A DNA stretch of 64,000 nucleotides, taken from contig NZ_LBMN02000001.1 of NCBI RefSeq assembly GCF_001042485.2, forward strand, positions 248,001 to 312,000, given 5' to 3'. The position numbers were made by a program, and so were the translations under genes. Below are positions 48,338 to 56,907 of the stretch, piece after piece. Numbering within the stretch: position 1 is the first letter of the stretch; every line of letters starts with the position of its first letter. This DNA comes from Bacillus paralicheniformis (GTDB lineage Bacteria > Bacillota > Bacilli > Bacillales > Bacillaceae). The notes under the pieces were generated by a model. That model was not told the origin of the DNA, ran no database searches, and was given only the letters and a program-made list of their open reading frames with translations.

Positions 48338-50299
48338 ATGAAGCAGCTGATAACCGAAAAAGACCTCATCAAGCTTGTATCCATTACCGACCCGCAGTAC
48401 TCGCCTGACGGTGCAAAAATCGCCTACGTACAAACAAAAGTAAACGAAAAACAGGACTCTTATGATTCGCATATCATGGTCTACGACCGCAAACAACAAG
48501 CGTCAGTACAATGGACGTTTGGAAAAGGAAGAAACCAGCATCCGCGCTGGTCGCCCGACGGCAAATCCCTTGCATTTACGTCTAATCGCGAGGAAACCAC
48601 ACAACTTTACGTGATAAGCGCCGCCGGAGGAGAAGCGAGAAAAGTGACCGATATTCCTTATGATGTATCACAGCCTGAATGGTCGCCTGACGGCAAGTCA
48701 TTGCTTTGTTCAGTGAGGCTGACGAAAGAGGAAAGCGTCGACGATGAGAAAAAAACGGAGATTGAAGATCACGAACCGCTGGAAGTCGATTCTTTGTCTT
48801 ATAAATTAGACGGCCAAGGGTTTAAAAGGGGAAAGTATACGCAGCTTGTCCTCGTTCAAGTGGAAACCGGGGAGATAAAACAGCTGACCGATCTAGAACG
48901 CGACCATTTCAGCTACGCATTTTCACCGTGCGGAGGCAGGATTGCATTTTGTGCCAATCAGACGGATATGCGTGTGAACGATGTCTATTTGATGAACCTT
49001 TCGACAGGTGATTTGAAGCGCCTGACAGGTCAAAACGGCGTTTTTTCTTCACTATCGTTTTCTCCTGACGGCAAACACCTTGCATTCATCGGAAACGAAA
49101 AGGAATTTCAAAACGCCACGCTTGATAAAGCATGGCTGTATAATATCGAAACAGGAAAACTAACGTGTCTGACGGAAATGCTTGATGTCCATCTCAGCGA
49201 TGCAGTAGCAGGGGACAGCCTTGTCGGAGGCGTTCTTCCGAAACCGGTCTGGACCAAAGACGGAAACGGCTTTTATGTCATTGGATCTGACCAAGGTTCG
49301 ACAGGCATTTACTACATATCAATCGAAGGTCTTGCTTATCCGGTCCGGTTGGAAAAAGAGCATCTGAACGGATTCAGCCTGCATCCGGATGAAAAAAGTT
49401 TTGCGGCATCGATAGCCCTGCCTGTCCGGCCGAGCGAACTTTACCATCTCCCATTGGGTGAAGAAACAGCGGAGCGATTAACAGATGCCAACCAAGCGTT
49501 TACGGAAGAGCATATCATATCGGAACCGGAGGAGCTTCAATTTCAGACAGCGGACGGTTTGACAATTCACGGTTGGCTGATAAAGCCTGCTCAATATGAA
49601 AAAGGAAACACGTATCCGCTCATTCTGGAAGTGCACGGCGGTCCTCACGCCATGTATGCGAATGCTTATTTTCACGAATTTCAAGTGCTGGCCGCAAAGG
49701 GAAGCGCCGTTGTATATGTCAATCCGCGGGGAAGCCACGGCTACGGACAGGATTTTGTCAACCGGGTGAGAGGCGACTACGGCGGGGGAGATTTTAAAGA
49801 TGTAATGGCAGCTGTTGACCACGCGCTGGGACAATATGATTTCATCGATCAAGAAAGGCTCGGAATCACAGGAGGAAGCTACGGCGGCTTTATGACAAAC
49901 TGGGCTGTCGGCCACACGAATCGCTTTAAGGCCGCGGTGACGCAGAGGTCCATTTCCAATTGGATCAGTTTTTACGGGGTAAGCGACATCGGCTATTTTT
50001 TCACAGACTGGCAGATCGGAGCGGACCTTTTTGAAAATCCCGGCAAACTGTGGGAGCATTCGCCGCTCAAATATGCGGACAAGGTGGAGACTCCTCTTCT
50101 CATCCTCCATGGCGAACGGGACGACAGGTGCCCGATTGAACAGGCGGAGCAGCTGTTTACGGCATTGAAAAAAATGGGGAAAGAAGTGAAATTCGTCAGA
50201 TTCCCGAATGCGTCGCACGATTTATCAAGAAGCGGGCATCCGAAGCAGCGGATCAGACGGCTTGAGTATATTGCCGGCTGGTTTGAAGATTATCTATAA
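48338..50299 (+). CDS. yuxL: S9-family acylaminoacyl/prolyl peptidase YuxL
   Basis: A 653-residue serine peptidase. An N-terminal beta-propeller with repeated WSPDGKSLAFTS/SFSPDGKHLAF units covers residues 10-370. A C-terminal alpha/beta hydrolase has the nucleophile in ITGGSYGGFMTNW, Asp in HGERDDRCP and His in NASHDLSRSG. It should cut short peptides in the cytosol, as no signal peptide is present. GAGGAGG precedes the ATG. Confidence 0.93.
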   Translation: MKQLITEKDLIKLVSITDPQYSPDGAKIAYVQTKVNEKQDSYDSHIMVYDRKQQASVQWTFGKGRNQHPRWSPDGKSLAFTSNREETTQLYVISAAGGEARKVTDIPYDVSQPEWSPDGKSLLCSVRLTKEESVDDEKKTEIEDHEPLEVDSLSYKLDGQGFKRGKYTQLVLVQVETGEIKQLTDLERDHFSYAFSPCGGRIAFCANQTDMRVNDVYLMNLSTGDLKRLTGQNGVFSSLSFSPDGKHLAFIGNEKEFQNATLDKAWLYNIETGKLTCLTEMLDVHLSDAVAGDSLVGGVLPKPVWTKDGNGFYVIGSDQGSTGIYYISIEGLAYPVRLEKEHLNGFSLHPDEKSFAASIALPVRPSELYHLPLGEETAERLTDANQAFTEEHIISEPEELQFQTADGLTIHGWLIKPAQYEKGNTYPLILEVHGGPHAMYANAYFHEFQVLAAKGSAVVYVNPRGSHGYGQDFVNRVRGDYGGGDFKDVMAAVDHALGQYDFIDQERLGITGGSYGGFMTNWAVGHTNRFKAAVTQRSISNWISFYGVSDIGYFFTDWQIGADLFENPGKLWEHSPLKYADKVETPLLILHGERDDRCPIEQAEQLFTALKKMGKEVKFVRFPNASHDLSRSGHPKQRIRRLEYIAGWFEDYL

Positions 50300-50309
50300 A
50301 AAAAGAAAA

Positions 50310-50596
50310 GGCTGCCGTAATGAACGGCAGCCTCAGCGTGTCGACAAACCCTCGCATTCGTTGTCAGGCCTGCGCGTCGGTGCTCACGAATAGAGGAAGG
50401 ATCGGCGGCTAACCGCCCAGGCGTCCTGCCTGAACGCCGCCGTCATCACCTCCTGTGAAAGTCTGCTCCGATGCTCGGCCTTCCTAGACTGCAAGGGTTT
50501 TCAATCACGCTGAAAGGATGACAAAATCCCAAAACTAAAAGTCGTTTTGGGATTTTGTCAACAATCGGCGGCTGACCGTAATGAACGGCAGCCGCC
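50310..50596. repeat. Structured intergenic element bounded by direct-repeat hairpins
   Basis: An exact 18-bp repeat (CCGTAATGAACGGCAGCC) lies at 50315-50332 and 50576-50593, each inside a hairpin. Between them are ATTCGT/ACGAAT (50356-50361 with 50386-50391), nested GGCGGC/GCCGCC and CAGGC/GCCTG stems, AGGAAGG/CCTTCCT closing them, and a perfect 16-bp stem at 50520-50535/50544-50559. The left hairpin plus a T-rich run on the minus strand would terminate transcription coming from yutI. It may be a dispersed repeat or non-coding RNA. There is no protein gene in 50300-50601. Confidence 0.6.
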
Positions 50597-50601
50597 TCAA
50601 A

Positions 50602-50841
50602 TTAAAATACTTGTTCAACTTCAATGACGCCCGGAACTTCTTCTAAAAGGGCGCGCTCAATTCCAGCTTTAAGGGTGATCGTAGAACTTGGGCAGCTTCC
50701 GCATGCGCCGAGCAGGCGAAGCTTGACGATGCCGTCTTCAACATCGACGAGTTCACAGTCACCGCCGTCGCGGAGTAGAAATGGACGAAGTTTGTCCAGC
50801 ACTTCCTGTACTTGTTCTTTCATTTCGACCTCTGTCGTCAT
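50602..50841 (-). CDS. yutI: NifU C-terminal-like Fe-S carrier YutI
   Basis: A 79-residue protein consisting of the Nfu domain with the cluster-binding CGSCPSS motif. It would carry 4Fe-4S clusters to target proteins after assembly by Suf. The ATG at 50841 has AAAGGAGCG upstream on the minus strand. The in-frame start 27 bases earlier lies before this site. Confidence 0.92.
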   Translation of the reverse strand: MTTEVEMKEQVQEVLDKLRPFLLRDGGDCELVDVEDGIVKLRLLGACGSCPSSTITLKAGIERALLEEVPGVIEVEQVF

Positions 50842-51034
50842 TCGTATCGCTCCTTTCAAATCATACAACCATTATATTCAGTCGAACAATAAAAAGCTAT
50901 TGTTTGGTTTCAATCGTTTTCCCACATATTATATCATATTTGCCGGCAAAGACAAAAAGCGATTTTCATTTCAATATGGAGCGAAAGGACAAAATAGAAT
51001 AAAATAAAAGACAAAGAGAAAGGAGCTGCCGCTG

Positions 51035-51361
51035 ATGAAAAAACAAGCCGAGCTTTTTGTTTACGGTGCCGACGTTCTTTGTCCAAGCTGTGTCAACCTT
51101 CCGTCATCAAAAGAAACGTATGAGTGGCTCGAAGCCGCCCTGAAAAGAAAATATCCCGATCAGCCTTTCTCGATCACGTACATTGATATCCATCAGCCGC
51201 CGGAAAACGATCCTGAAAAACAGGAAATCTCCGAAAAAATCCTGAACGACGAATATTTTTATCCGCTCGTCATGGTCGGTGATCAAGTGGTCGGCGAAGG
51301 AAATCCGAAGCTGAAAGACGTGTATAAAGAAATGGAAAAGCAAGGTTATAAGCCTGCATGA
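51035..51361 (+). CDS. yuzD: DUF1462 thioredoxin-fold protein YuzD
   Basis: A 108-residue protein of the YuzD family. CPSC lies near residue 18 (ADVLCPSCVNLPSS), and the overall pattern matches a small thioredoxin fold. The function is unknown, possibly in redox or Fe-S handling because of its neighbour yutI, from which it is divergent. AAAGGAGC precedes the ATG. Confidence 0.88.
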   Translation: MKKQAELFVYGADVLCPSCVNLPSSKETYEWLEAALKRKYPDQPFSITYIDIHQPPENDPEKQEISEKILNDEYFYPLVMVGDQVVGEGNPKLKDVYKEMEKQGYKPA

Positions 51362-51363
51362 TA

Positions 51364-51404
51364 AACAGCAAGGGACAGATATGTCCCTTGCTGTTTTATT
51401 TTTT
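51364..51404 (+). terminator. Terminator after yuzD
   Basis: AACAGCAAGGGACA pairs with TGTCCCTTGCTGTT, followed by a T-rich tract. Confidence 0.93.
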
Positions 51405-51474
51405 ATGATTGTACTTTTCTTAAAGCGGACAGACTAACTACCAGCCGAATCGTCAATAAGGAGGGATAGCCAGC

Positions 51475-51741
51475 ATGTCCAGCATTGAAGGTCAAATCAT
51501 GTCAGGCGATTTTGATGACGAAATGAATGTTTTTTCGTTAAAGAAAATCAAGCAGTTTCAAACGCAGACCAGCTTGAAAGAAAACCAGCTCAGGGCTTTG
51601 CAGCAGTATTTAAGGCAGCATGAGCATGACGAGGGAGGACAGATCATCACCCTCTACGATCAAATGCTTGTCCCTTTATCGCAAGATGATATTAAAGCCT
51701 TGCTGCATGACTTAACAAAAGTCCAGTCATTATATCATTAA
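51475..51741 (+). CDS. Orphan 88-residue protein of unknown function
   Basis: A mostly helical, charged protein (MSSIEGQIMSGDFDDEMN at the start, QQYLRQHEHDEGG in the middle, KVQSLYH at the end) with no Cys, signal peptide or membrane segment. AAGGAGGG lies about 10 bases before the ATG, so expression is likely. I do not recognise a family. Confidence 0.72.
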   Translation: MSSIEGQIMSGDFDDEMNVFSLKKIKQFQTQTSLKENQLRALQQYLRQHEHDEGGQIITLYDQMLVPLSQDDIKALLHDLTKVQSLYH

Positions 51742-51760
51742 TGAAAAGCCCTTTTCCCAT

Positions 51761-52261
51761 TTATACTCGTTTTCCGGCTCTGATGTCATCCGTCATTCCG
51801 GGATAAGGGGCTTTTGAAATCAGATCTTCATTATCGATTCCGGCATTTTCAATGAATGTGATATCGGCGAATTCCGGTACGACATATTTTGGATACGTCT
51901 CATATTTTTCGCGCGATTCTTCCATTAAGTCGATGTGGTCATTTTGATAGCAGACTGTGATATCAGGGCGTTCATGAACCCATTTAGGGAAGAAGATGAT
52001 GCCGTGCATCCGCTTTTCATTGGGCATGAAATTCAAGGAAACGTCAGTCCCTGTCGGTTCTGTCCATGATACTTTATAGACGCCTTCAGTCAGCTTGACG
52101 ATATCGGCTTTTTGATCGCGAACCCAGCGTCCCCCGACCATTCCGCTGTGAATGCGGTAATCAATGGTATGGTCATTTTTAATGTAGATTTCATATTCCC
52201 ATCCGTTTTCATACGTATAGATCATATGGCTTCCGACAAACTCTTTGACATCTTGATTCAT
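51761..52261 (-). CDS. padC: Phenolic acid decarboxylase
   Basis: A 166-residue cofactor-free decarboxylase that converts ferulic, p-coumaric and caffeic acids to vinyl phenols, a detoxification step. The highly conserved core [20 protein letters not shown] and [20 protein letters not shown] is present. The ATG has AAGGAGCGG upstream. A PadR-type operator lies just after the -10 of its promoter. Confidence 0.95.
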   Translation of the reverse strand: MNQDVKEFVGSHMIYTYENGWEYEIYIKNDHTIDYRIHSGMVGGRWVRDQKADIVKLTEGVYKVSWTEPTGTDVSLNFMPNEKRMHGIIFFPKWVHERPDITVCYQNDHIDLMEESREKYETYPKYVVPEFADITFIENAGIDNEDLISKAPYPGMTDDIRAGKRV

Positions 52262-52298
52262 ATGAACCGCTCCTTATTTGTTTATTGTAAAATCGAAC

Positions 52299-52349
52299 AT
52301 GTTGATATTTACATATATAATTATAAAATGTCATCAAAAACAATGTCAA
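52299..52349 (-). promoter_or_regulatory. padC promoter with PadR operator
   Basis: On the minus strand TTGACA (52344-52349) and TATAAT (52320-52325) have an 18-base spacer. Right after the -10 lies ATGT-8N-ACAT (52299-52314), the PadR box pattern. Phenolic acids release PadR in relatives, so padC should be inducible. padR itself is not in this window. Confidence 0.8.
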
Positions 52350-52454
52350 ACGAAAATACTTTCTGAGAGATTTGCAACAATACAGAAAATGGTTACGATT
52401 GATGTCAGAATTTTGAGTTATTTTAGGAAATTAAGCCAATATTTAGAAAAGTGA

Positions 52455-52483
52455 TTGTCAAAAAATAAGCGATTCTGTAAAAT
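52455..52483 (+). promoter_or_regulatory. Promoter of the second rap gene
   Basis: TTGTCA (52455-52460) and TAAAAT (52478-52483) have a 17-base spacer, 54 bases before the TTG start. Confidence 0.65.
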
Positions 52484-52536
52484 GAAAAACAACCCATAAA
52501 AAGGAAGAGACATGGGAGGAAAGGAAGGATAAACGA

Positions 52537-53643
52537 TTGAAGACAAAAATTGCTTATGAGGAAGTCGCGGGAATGCTTAATCAATGGTATGTCATGATCA
52601 AGCGCCATGAAGTGGCACAAGCGGTCTCGATTAAATACGACATTGAGCACCGGCTGCCGAATATGGAAGAAAATCAAGATCTGCTTCTTTATTTTAATCT
52701 TTTAGACTATCGGCACAAACTGCTGACAGAAGAGTTTGCTGCTTCCACCAAATTGTTCGAAGATATTCAGGAGCAAAAAGCAGATATGCAAAGCACAGAT
52801 GACATGATCGAATATTATTATTTCTTTTTCGCAGGCATGTACGAATTTCATAAAAAGGATTATACAAATGCCATCAATTATTATAAACTAGCCGAAGAAA
52901 AGCTCAGAACAATCCCCGATCAAATCGAAATCGCCGAATTCCATTACAAACTGGCTATCGCCTACTATCAAATCAAACAGAATTTCCTCTCCTTAAACCA
53001 TGCAAAAACAGCTCTAAAAACCTTCAAAACACATGATGACTATATTCAAAAAGCGATCAGCAACGATATGCTGATCGGAGCAAATAAACTCGATTTATTT
53101 CGTTTTGATGAAGCCGAACAGCATTACAAGCAAGCCCTAAAAGACGCGGCACTGATCAAGCACCACGTTCTCCTCGGCATGGCTCACCACAACTTAGGAT
53201 TGAGCTATGTCAATCGCAATCTCCTCACCTTGGCCGAACATCATTTCAAAGAAGCGCTGCTTATCAAAGAGCATGAAGAATCGGTTTACGGCATCCACTC
53301 CATGTTTGAACTGACACATGTGCTATACAAATCAAATGTTGTCAAAGAAGCCCGCAAATTGTATGAAAAAGGATTTTTCCGAGCGGAAAAAGCAGGAGAA
53401 AGGGAATATTTGTCGAAATTTAAACTTATTCATGCTCTGTATGATGAACAGGATCCACTTACGGTTGAACATGCTTTAGAATATCTTAAAACGATCAATC
53501 TCTGGACGGATGTAGCGGAATTAACATTTGATATCGCACTTTACTATAAAGAAAACGGAGATGCAGACAAAGCTGCCGAATATTTTGAAGAATCTCATCA
53601 TGCAAGAGACCAAATTCTTAAAAGAACGGAGGAGCTAAAGTGA
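52537..53643 (+). CDS. Rap-family response regulator phosphatase/antagonist (second copy)
   Basis: A 368-residue Rap protein with the N-terminal helical bundle and TPR repeats (AEFHYKLAIAYYQIKQNFLS, LGMAHHNLGLSYVNRNLLT). Gln47 in ENQDLLLYFNLLDYRH matches the Spo0F-phosphatase Gln of RapH. The start is TTG with AAGGAAGG upstream. It couples to its phr by a GTGA overlap. Composition is closer to the host average than the first rap, suggesting longer residence. Confidence 0.94.
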   Translation: MKTKIAYEEVAGMLNQWYVMIKRHEVAQAVSIKYDIEHRLPNMEENQDLLLYFNLLDYRHKLLTEEFAASTKLFEDIQEQKADMQSTDDMIEYYYFFFAGMYEFHKKDYTNAINYYKLAEEKLRTIPDQIEIAEFHYKLAIAYYQIKQNFLSLNHAKTALKTFKTHDDYIQKAISNDMLIGANKLDLFRFDEAEQHYKQALKDAALIKHHVLLGMAHHNLGLSYVNRNLLTLAEHHFKEALLIKEHEESVYGIHSMFELTHVLYKSNVVKEARKLYEKGFFRAEKAGEREYLSKFKLIHALYDEQDPLTVEHALEYLKTINLWTDVAELTFDIALYYKENGDADKAAEYFEESHHARDQILKRTEELK

Positions 53644-53846
53644 AAAAGATGATTGCCGTTGCGTTGACTGCCGTCTTTGCCAGCCTTGTCGTTTTAAGTT
53701 TTTCGTCTCAGCCGAAGGGAAATGCCGAGTTTGCCGGTCGCGCCATTTTTCTTGACGATAAGCCGGCCCAGCTGATGGCGGGCAGAGCGATTTTTCTCGA
53801 CAGCTTTGATGGTAAAGCGCCTGCAGCTTTGCAAAAGACTGCATAA
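53640..53846 (+). CDS. Phr precursor with duplicated pheromone unit
   Basis: A 68-residue secreted precursor, longer than the usual 40. The signal peptide is MKKMIAVALTAVFASLVVLS. The exported part holds AGRAIFLD twice (residues 32-39 and 47-54), each after a hydrophobic residue (FA, MA). By the family rule (basic residue at position 2 of the mature peptide), the signal could be GRAIF or GRAIFL. The GTG start overlaps the rap stop (GTGA), with ACGGAGGAG upstream. Confidence 0.85.
   Translation: MKKMIAVALTAVFASLVVLSFSSQPKGNAEFAGRAIFLDDKPAQLMAGRAIFLDSFDGKAPAALQKTA
53733..53756 (+). repeat. Phr peptide repeat, copy 1
   Basis: Encodes AGRAIFLD. It differs from copy 2 in five of eight codons, all synonymously. 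Confidence 0.9.
53778..53801 (+). repeat. Phr peptide repeat, copy 2
   Basis: Encodes the same AGRAIFLD, with AGA for CGC at Arg and other silent changes. Confidence 0.9.
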
Positions 53847-53876
53847 CCTGATTTGTTGCCGTACAAGCTGTTAAAC

Positions 53877-53903
53877 TGGCGCCGAAGGCGGCGCCCTTTT
53901 TTT
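53877..53903 (+). terminator. Terminator of the second rap-phr cassette
   Basis: GGCGCC pairs with GGCGCC around GAAGGC, followed by seven T. Confidence 0.88.
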
Positions 53904-53933
53904 ATGCAGCAATGAGAGACAAGGAGTCAGAAC

Positions 53934-54527
53934 ATGATACATATTCAAAATAAATCCGATACAGCGGTTATCGTGCTGCACGAAATATACGGGATTAACC
54001 GGCACATGCACGATGTTTGCCAATTGATAGCTGAGCAGGGCTTTGATGTTATTTGCCCCAATTTGTTAAATCGGGATCAACCGTTTGAATACGCTGAAGA
54101 AAAAGCGGCTTATCTTTTTTTTATGGAAAACGTCGGTTTCCCCGGTGTTTTGCGCAAAATAAATACAATCATATCCAAGCTGGATCGTCAATATCGCAAG
54201 ATCATCTTACTCGGGTTCAGCGTCGGAGCAACCGCTGCCTGGCTTTGCAGCGAAGATGAGCGTGTCAATGGGATCGCCGGATACTACGGCTCCCGGATAA
54301 GAGACTATCTGAACATATCGCCTTCATGTCCGGCACTGCTTTTTTTCCCGGAAAAAGAGCAGTCCTTTGACGTTGCCGCGTGTATATCCCAATTGGAATC
54401 AAAGAATGTCAAAACGGTGAAGCTGAAGGGTGAGCATGGATTTAGCGACCCGTATTCCGTAAAATACAACCGGCAGTCCTCGCAAATTGCTTATGAAACG
54501 ATGATGGAGTTTTTAATAGCTTTATAA
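53934..54527 (+). CDS. Alpha/beta hydrolase, dienelactone hydrolase-like
   Basis: A 197-residue protein with VIVLHEIYGINRHMHDVC near the N-terminus, as in dienelactone hydrolases. The nucleophile elbow reads GFSVGATAAW, so Ser replaces the Cys typical of that family, and the His is in GEHGFSDPYS. It is probably a cytosolic esterase of unknown substrate. CAAGGAGTC precedes the ATG. Confidence 0.83.
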   Translation: MIHIQNKSDTAVIVLHEIYGINRHMHDVCQLIAEQGFDVICPNLLNRDQPFEYAEEKAAYLFFMENVGFPGVLRKINTIISKLDRQYRKIILLGFSVGATAAWLCSEDERVNGIAGYYGSRIRDYLNISPSCPALLFFPEKEQSFDVAACISQLESKNVKTVKLKGEHGFSDPYSVKYNRQSSQIAYETMMEFLIAL

Positions 54528-54723
54528 AAAGCGGACAGGCATGGAAACGCTATAATAGGTATGACGCTCAATTCAAGAAAGCTCGCCGATGACAAGGGGG
54601 CTTTTTTGAGTAGAATCTTATCTGGGGGAATTCGAATGAAGCTGTTCCAAGGATAGACTTATTACAAAGGGTTCATTTGCGAAACAAAGTTCTAGCATCA
54701 TTTTAATTTTAGAAGGGAGCAAC

Positions 54724-55095
54724 ATGGAAGCTTTTGCAGAATATTTAGAAGGAATTGATCACCCGGAACATCGAGCCCGGATGGAGGAAGTGTTGAATTG
54801 GACAGCGGAGACATTTCCAAATTTAACGCCGAAAATCGCCTGGAATCAGCCTATGTTTACCGATCACGGCACTTTTATTATCGGTTTCAGCACAGCGAAA
54901 CATCACCTGGCTGTTGCCCCTGAAAGCGCGGGAATTGATCGTTTTTCTGAAGAAATCGTGCAGGCCGGCTATGATCATACGAAGCAGCTTGTCCGTTTCC
55001 CGTGGGATCGTCCGCTTGATTTCTCATTACTTAAAAAAATGATCGAGTTTAATCTTGCGGATAAGGCGGACTGTTCAACTTTTTGGCGGAAATAA
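54724..55095 (+). CDS. DUF1801 protein, YdhG-like
   Basis: A 123-residue protein of the DUF1801 family, related to B. subtilis YdhG, which is described as a frataxin-like iron chaperone candidate in databases. Landmarks are PKIAWNQPMFTDHGTFIIGF and HHLAVAPES. GAAGGGAGC precedes the ATG. The 196 bases before it hold a TATAAT at 54551-54556 and a weak hairpin, no gene. Confidence 0.82.
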   Translation: MEAFAEYLEGIDHPEHRARMEEVLNWTAETFPNLTPKIAWNQPMFTDHGTFIIGFSTAKHHLAVAPESAGIDRFSEEIVQAGYDHTKQLVRFPWDRPLDFSLLKKMIEFNLADKADCSTFWRK

Positions 55096-55105
55096 AAAAA
55101 CGCAA

Positions 55106-55152
55106 AAATAAGGGCGTACTCTCATTGAAGGCGAGAGAGCGCCCTAATTAAA
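55106..55152. terminator. Terminator between the DUF1801 gene and yutJ
   Basis: AGGGCG and ACTCTC pair with GAGAG and CGCCCT, with A/T-rich flanks, between converging genes. Confidence 0.82.
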
Positions 55153-55175
55153 AAACGCTAAAGTTTCGAGTAATC

Positions 55176-56243
55176 TTATCCGTTATGATGCTTATACATC
55201 CAAAGCAAGCCGGATTTCAGCAGGCGAGGCACTCTGCCGATCAACGGCCGTTCGGCAACTAAACCGAAGCCGGCTTTTTTGCCGAGTGAACCGAGCACGC
55301 CTTTCAGCTTGAATTTCGGCATCGCTTCAGGAAGAGGTTCGCCTTTCCAGCGCAGTTCAAGCACTTGGACGATTTGTTCCGCCTGAGCTTCGGCCAGCTG
55401 TGCGCTCGGCGCGTGAGGCAGGCTTGCGCAGTCGCCGACAACATACACGTGTTCGTCTCCCGGCAGGTTATGGTGCGGCGTCAGGACGACGCGCCCTTGC
55501 GGATCTTTTTCCACATCGAGATCCCGAACGATTTGGTTCGGCTGTATCCCCGCTGTCCAGACGATGGCGTCAGCTTGTATCGGATCGTCATGATTGTAGA
55601 CGATGCCTTCTTCCACCTTTGTGATGTTGGCGCAATTAATAATCTTGACGCCGTGCTCTTCAAACCAGCTTTGAACATATTTGCTCAAACGCTTCGGGAA
55701 GCTCGACAAAATTAATTCTCCCCGGTCAAAAAGGACGATGTTCAAATCTTTTCGGCTTTCCCTCAGCTCGCTCGCAAGCTCAACGCCGCTCAGTCCTGCC
55801 CCGACGATCGCAACGGTGGCTTCCGCATTTAAGTTGTTGAGCGCCTGATAAGTGCTGCGTGATTGATCAATTGTCTGAATGCTGTAGGTATGTTCAGGCG
55901 CGCCGGGAACGTTGTGATATTTATCTTCACAGCCCAGCCCGATGACGGTGTCATCATAAGATATCGGCTCCCTGTCATGAAACAAAACTTTTTTTCCTTC
56001 CAAATCAACAGACGAAATCGTCCCGTATTCAATCTTTAACTTCGGGTGATCCGGGAAGGACACTCTGATATGATGATCGGAAATCGTCCCCGCAGCCAGT
56101 GCGTAGTACTCCGTTTTCAAACAATGGTAAGGGTTTCTGTCGATTAAAGTGATCATCACATCATCTGGCAGCTGGTTAGGCAGTAAACGATGAATGATCC
56201 GCATATTTCCGTACCCGCCGCCGAGCAAGACTAAATTTCTCAT
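55176..56243 (-). CDS. yutJ: NADH dehydrogenase-like protein YutJ
   Basis: A 355-residue type II NADH dehydrogenase-like flavoprotein. The FAD site is VLLGGGYGNMRIIHRL at residues 4-19, the NAD site VAIVGAGLSGVELASELRE near residue 145, and the second FAD contact HVYVVGDCASLP near 270. Its C-terminus (MYKHHNG) lacks the long membrane-anchoring helix of Ndh, so its role in respiration is unsure. The 271 bases upstream to yuzB are AT-rich without a gene. Confidence 0.92.
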   Translation of the reverse strand: MRNLVLLGGGYGNMRIIHRLLPNQLPDDVMITLIDRNPYHCLKTEYYALAAGTISDHHIRVSFPDHPKLKIEYGTISSVDLEGKKVLFHDREPISYDDTVIGLGCEDKYHNVPGAPEHTYSIQTIDQSRSTYQALNNLNAEATVAIVGAGLSGVELASELRESRKDLNIVLFDRGELILSSFPKRLSKYVQSWFEEHGVKIINCANITKVEEGIVYNHDDPIQADAIVWTAGIQPNQIVRDLDVEKDPQGRVVLTPHHNLPGDEHVYVVGDCASLPHAPSAQLAEAQAEQIVQVLELRWKGEPLPEAMPKFKLKGVLGSLGKKAGFGLVAERPLIGRVPRLLKSGLLWMYKHHNG

Positions 56244-56514
56244 TGGTAATTCCCCTTTTCCCCTCAGATTAAGAAACTAACCTTTTTCATTGCAAAATTA
56301 AAAAACTATGTAAATACCCTCTAGAATTATATCTAATTTGATGTAAAATCACAATATTTCTCGGGAAAATAACCTACATATCCGCCTTGAATCGATAATT
56401 AGTAAAACCCTTTAAGGTATTAATATGTTACAAAAGCTTTATTCCTCAGCCTAAAACTTTGACTATTGAAACGTAAATAGGGTACGATAAAAAAGCGATG
56501 TGAGGTGAAATAAA

Positions 56515-56751
56515 GTGTTTCCAATCGTTGAGTTTTGCGTCAGCAATCTTGCCCAAGGTTCTCAGGAAGCAAAAGAAATATTGGAGAAAGATCCGAATCT
56601 GGACGTCGTCGAATACGGCTGCCTGAGTTACTGCGGACAATGCATGCAGACCATGTATGCTCTTGTAAACGGAGAAATGGTGACAGCGAATAATCCGGCT
56701 GAATTGGTCGAAAATATATACAAGTTCATTGATGAAAATGAACTTATTTAA
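56515..56751 (+). CDS. yuzB: DUF1450 protein YuzB
   Basis: A 78-residue protein of the YuzB family with CLSYCGQC in the middle and [11 protein letters not shown] at the start. The three clustered cysteines suggest a metal site. The start is GTG at 56515 with GAGGTGA upstream. It is divergent from yutJ. Confidence 0.9.
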   Translation: MFPIVEFCVSNLAQGSQEAKEILEKDPNLDVVEYGCLSYCGQCMQTMYALVNGEMVTANNPAELVENIYKFIDENELI

Positions 56752-56799
56752 AAACGGGGTCATCTTGGTGATCTCGTTTTTTCATGCAAAGCCTTTGTT

Positions 56800-56813
56800 T
56801 GAAAGGGTTTACA
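56800..56813 (+). promoter_or_regulatory. Possible cre site upstream of yutK
   Basis: TGAAAGGGTTTACA matches the CcpA-site consensus TGWAANCGNTNWCA except for G in place of the central C. It lies about 95 bases before yutK. Confidence 0.4.
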
Positions 56814-56907
56814 TAAAAAGAGAAAAAATTCTTAAAAATTTTTGTGGACAGGCCAATCATTAATTGTTATCTTAATAAAAGTTTAAAAAATAATAAGAGG
56901 TGTGGTC

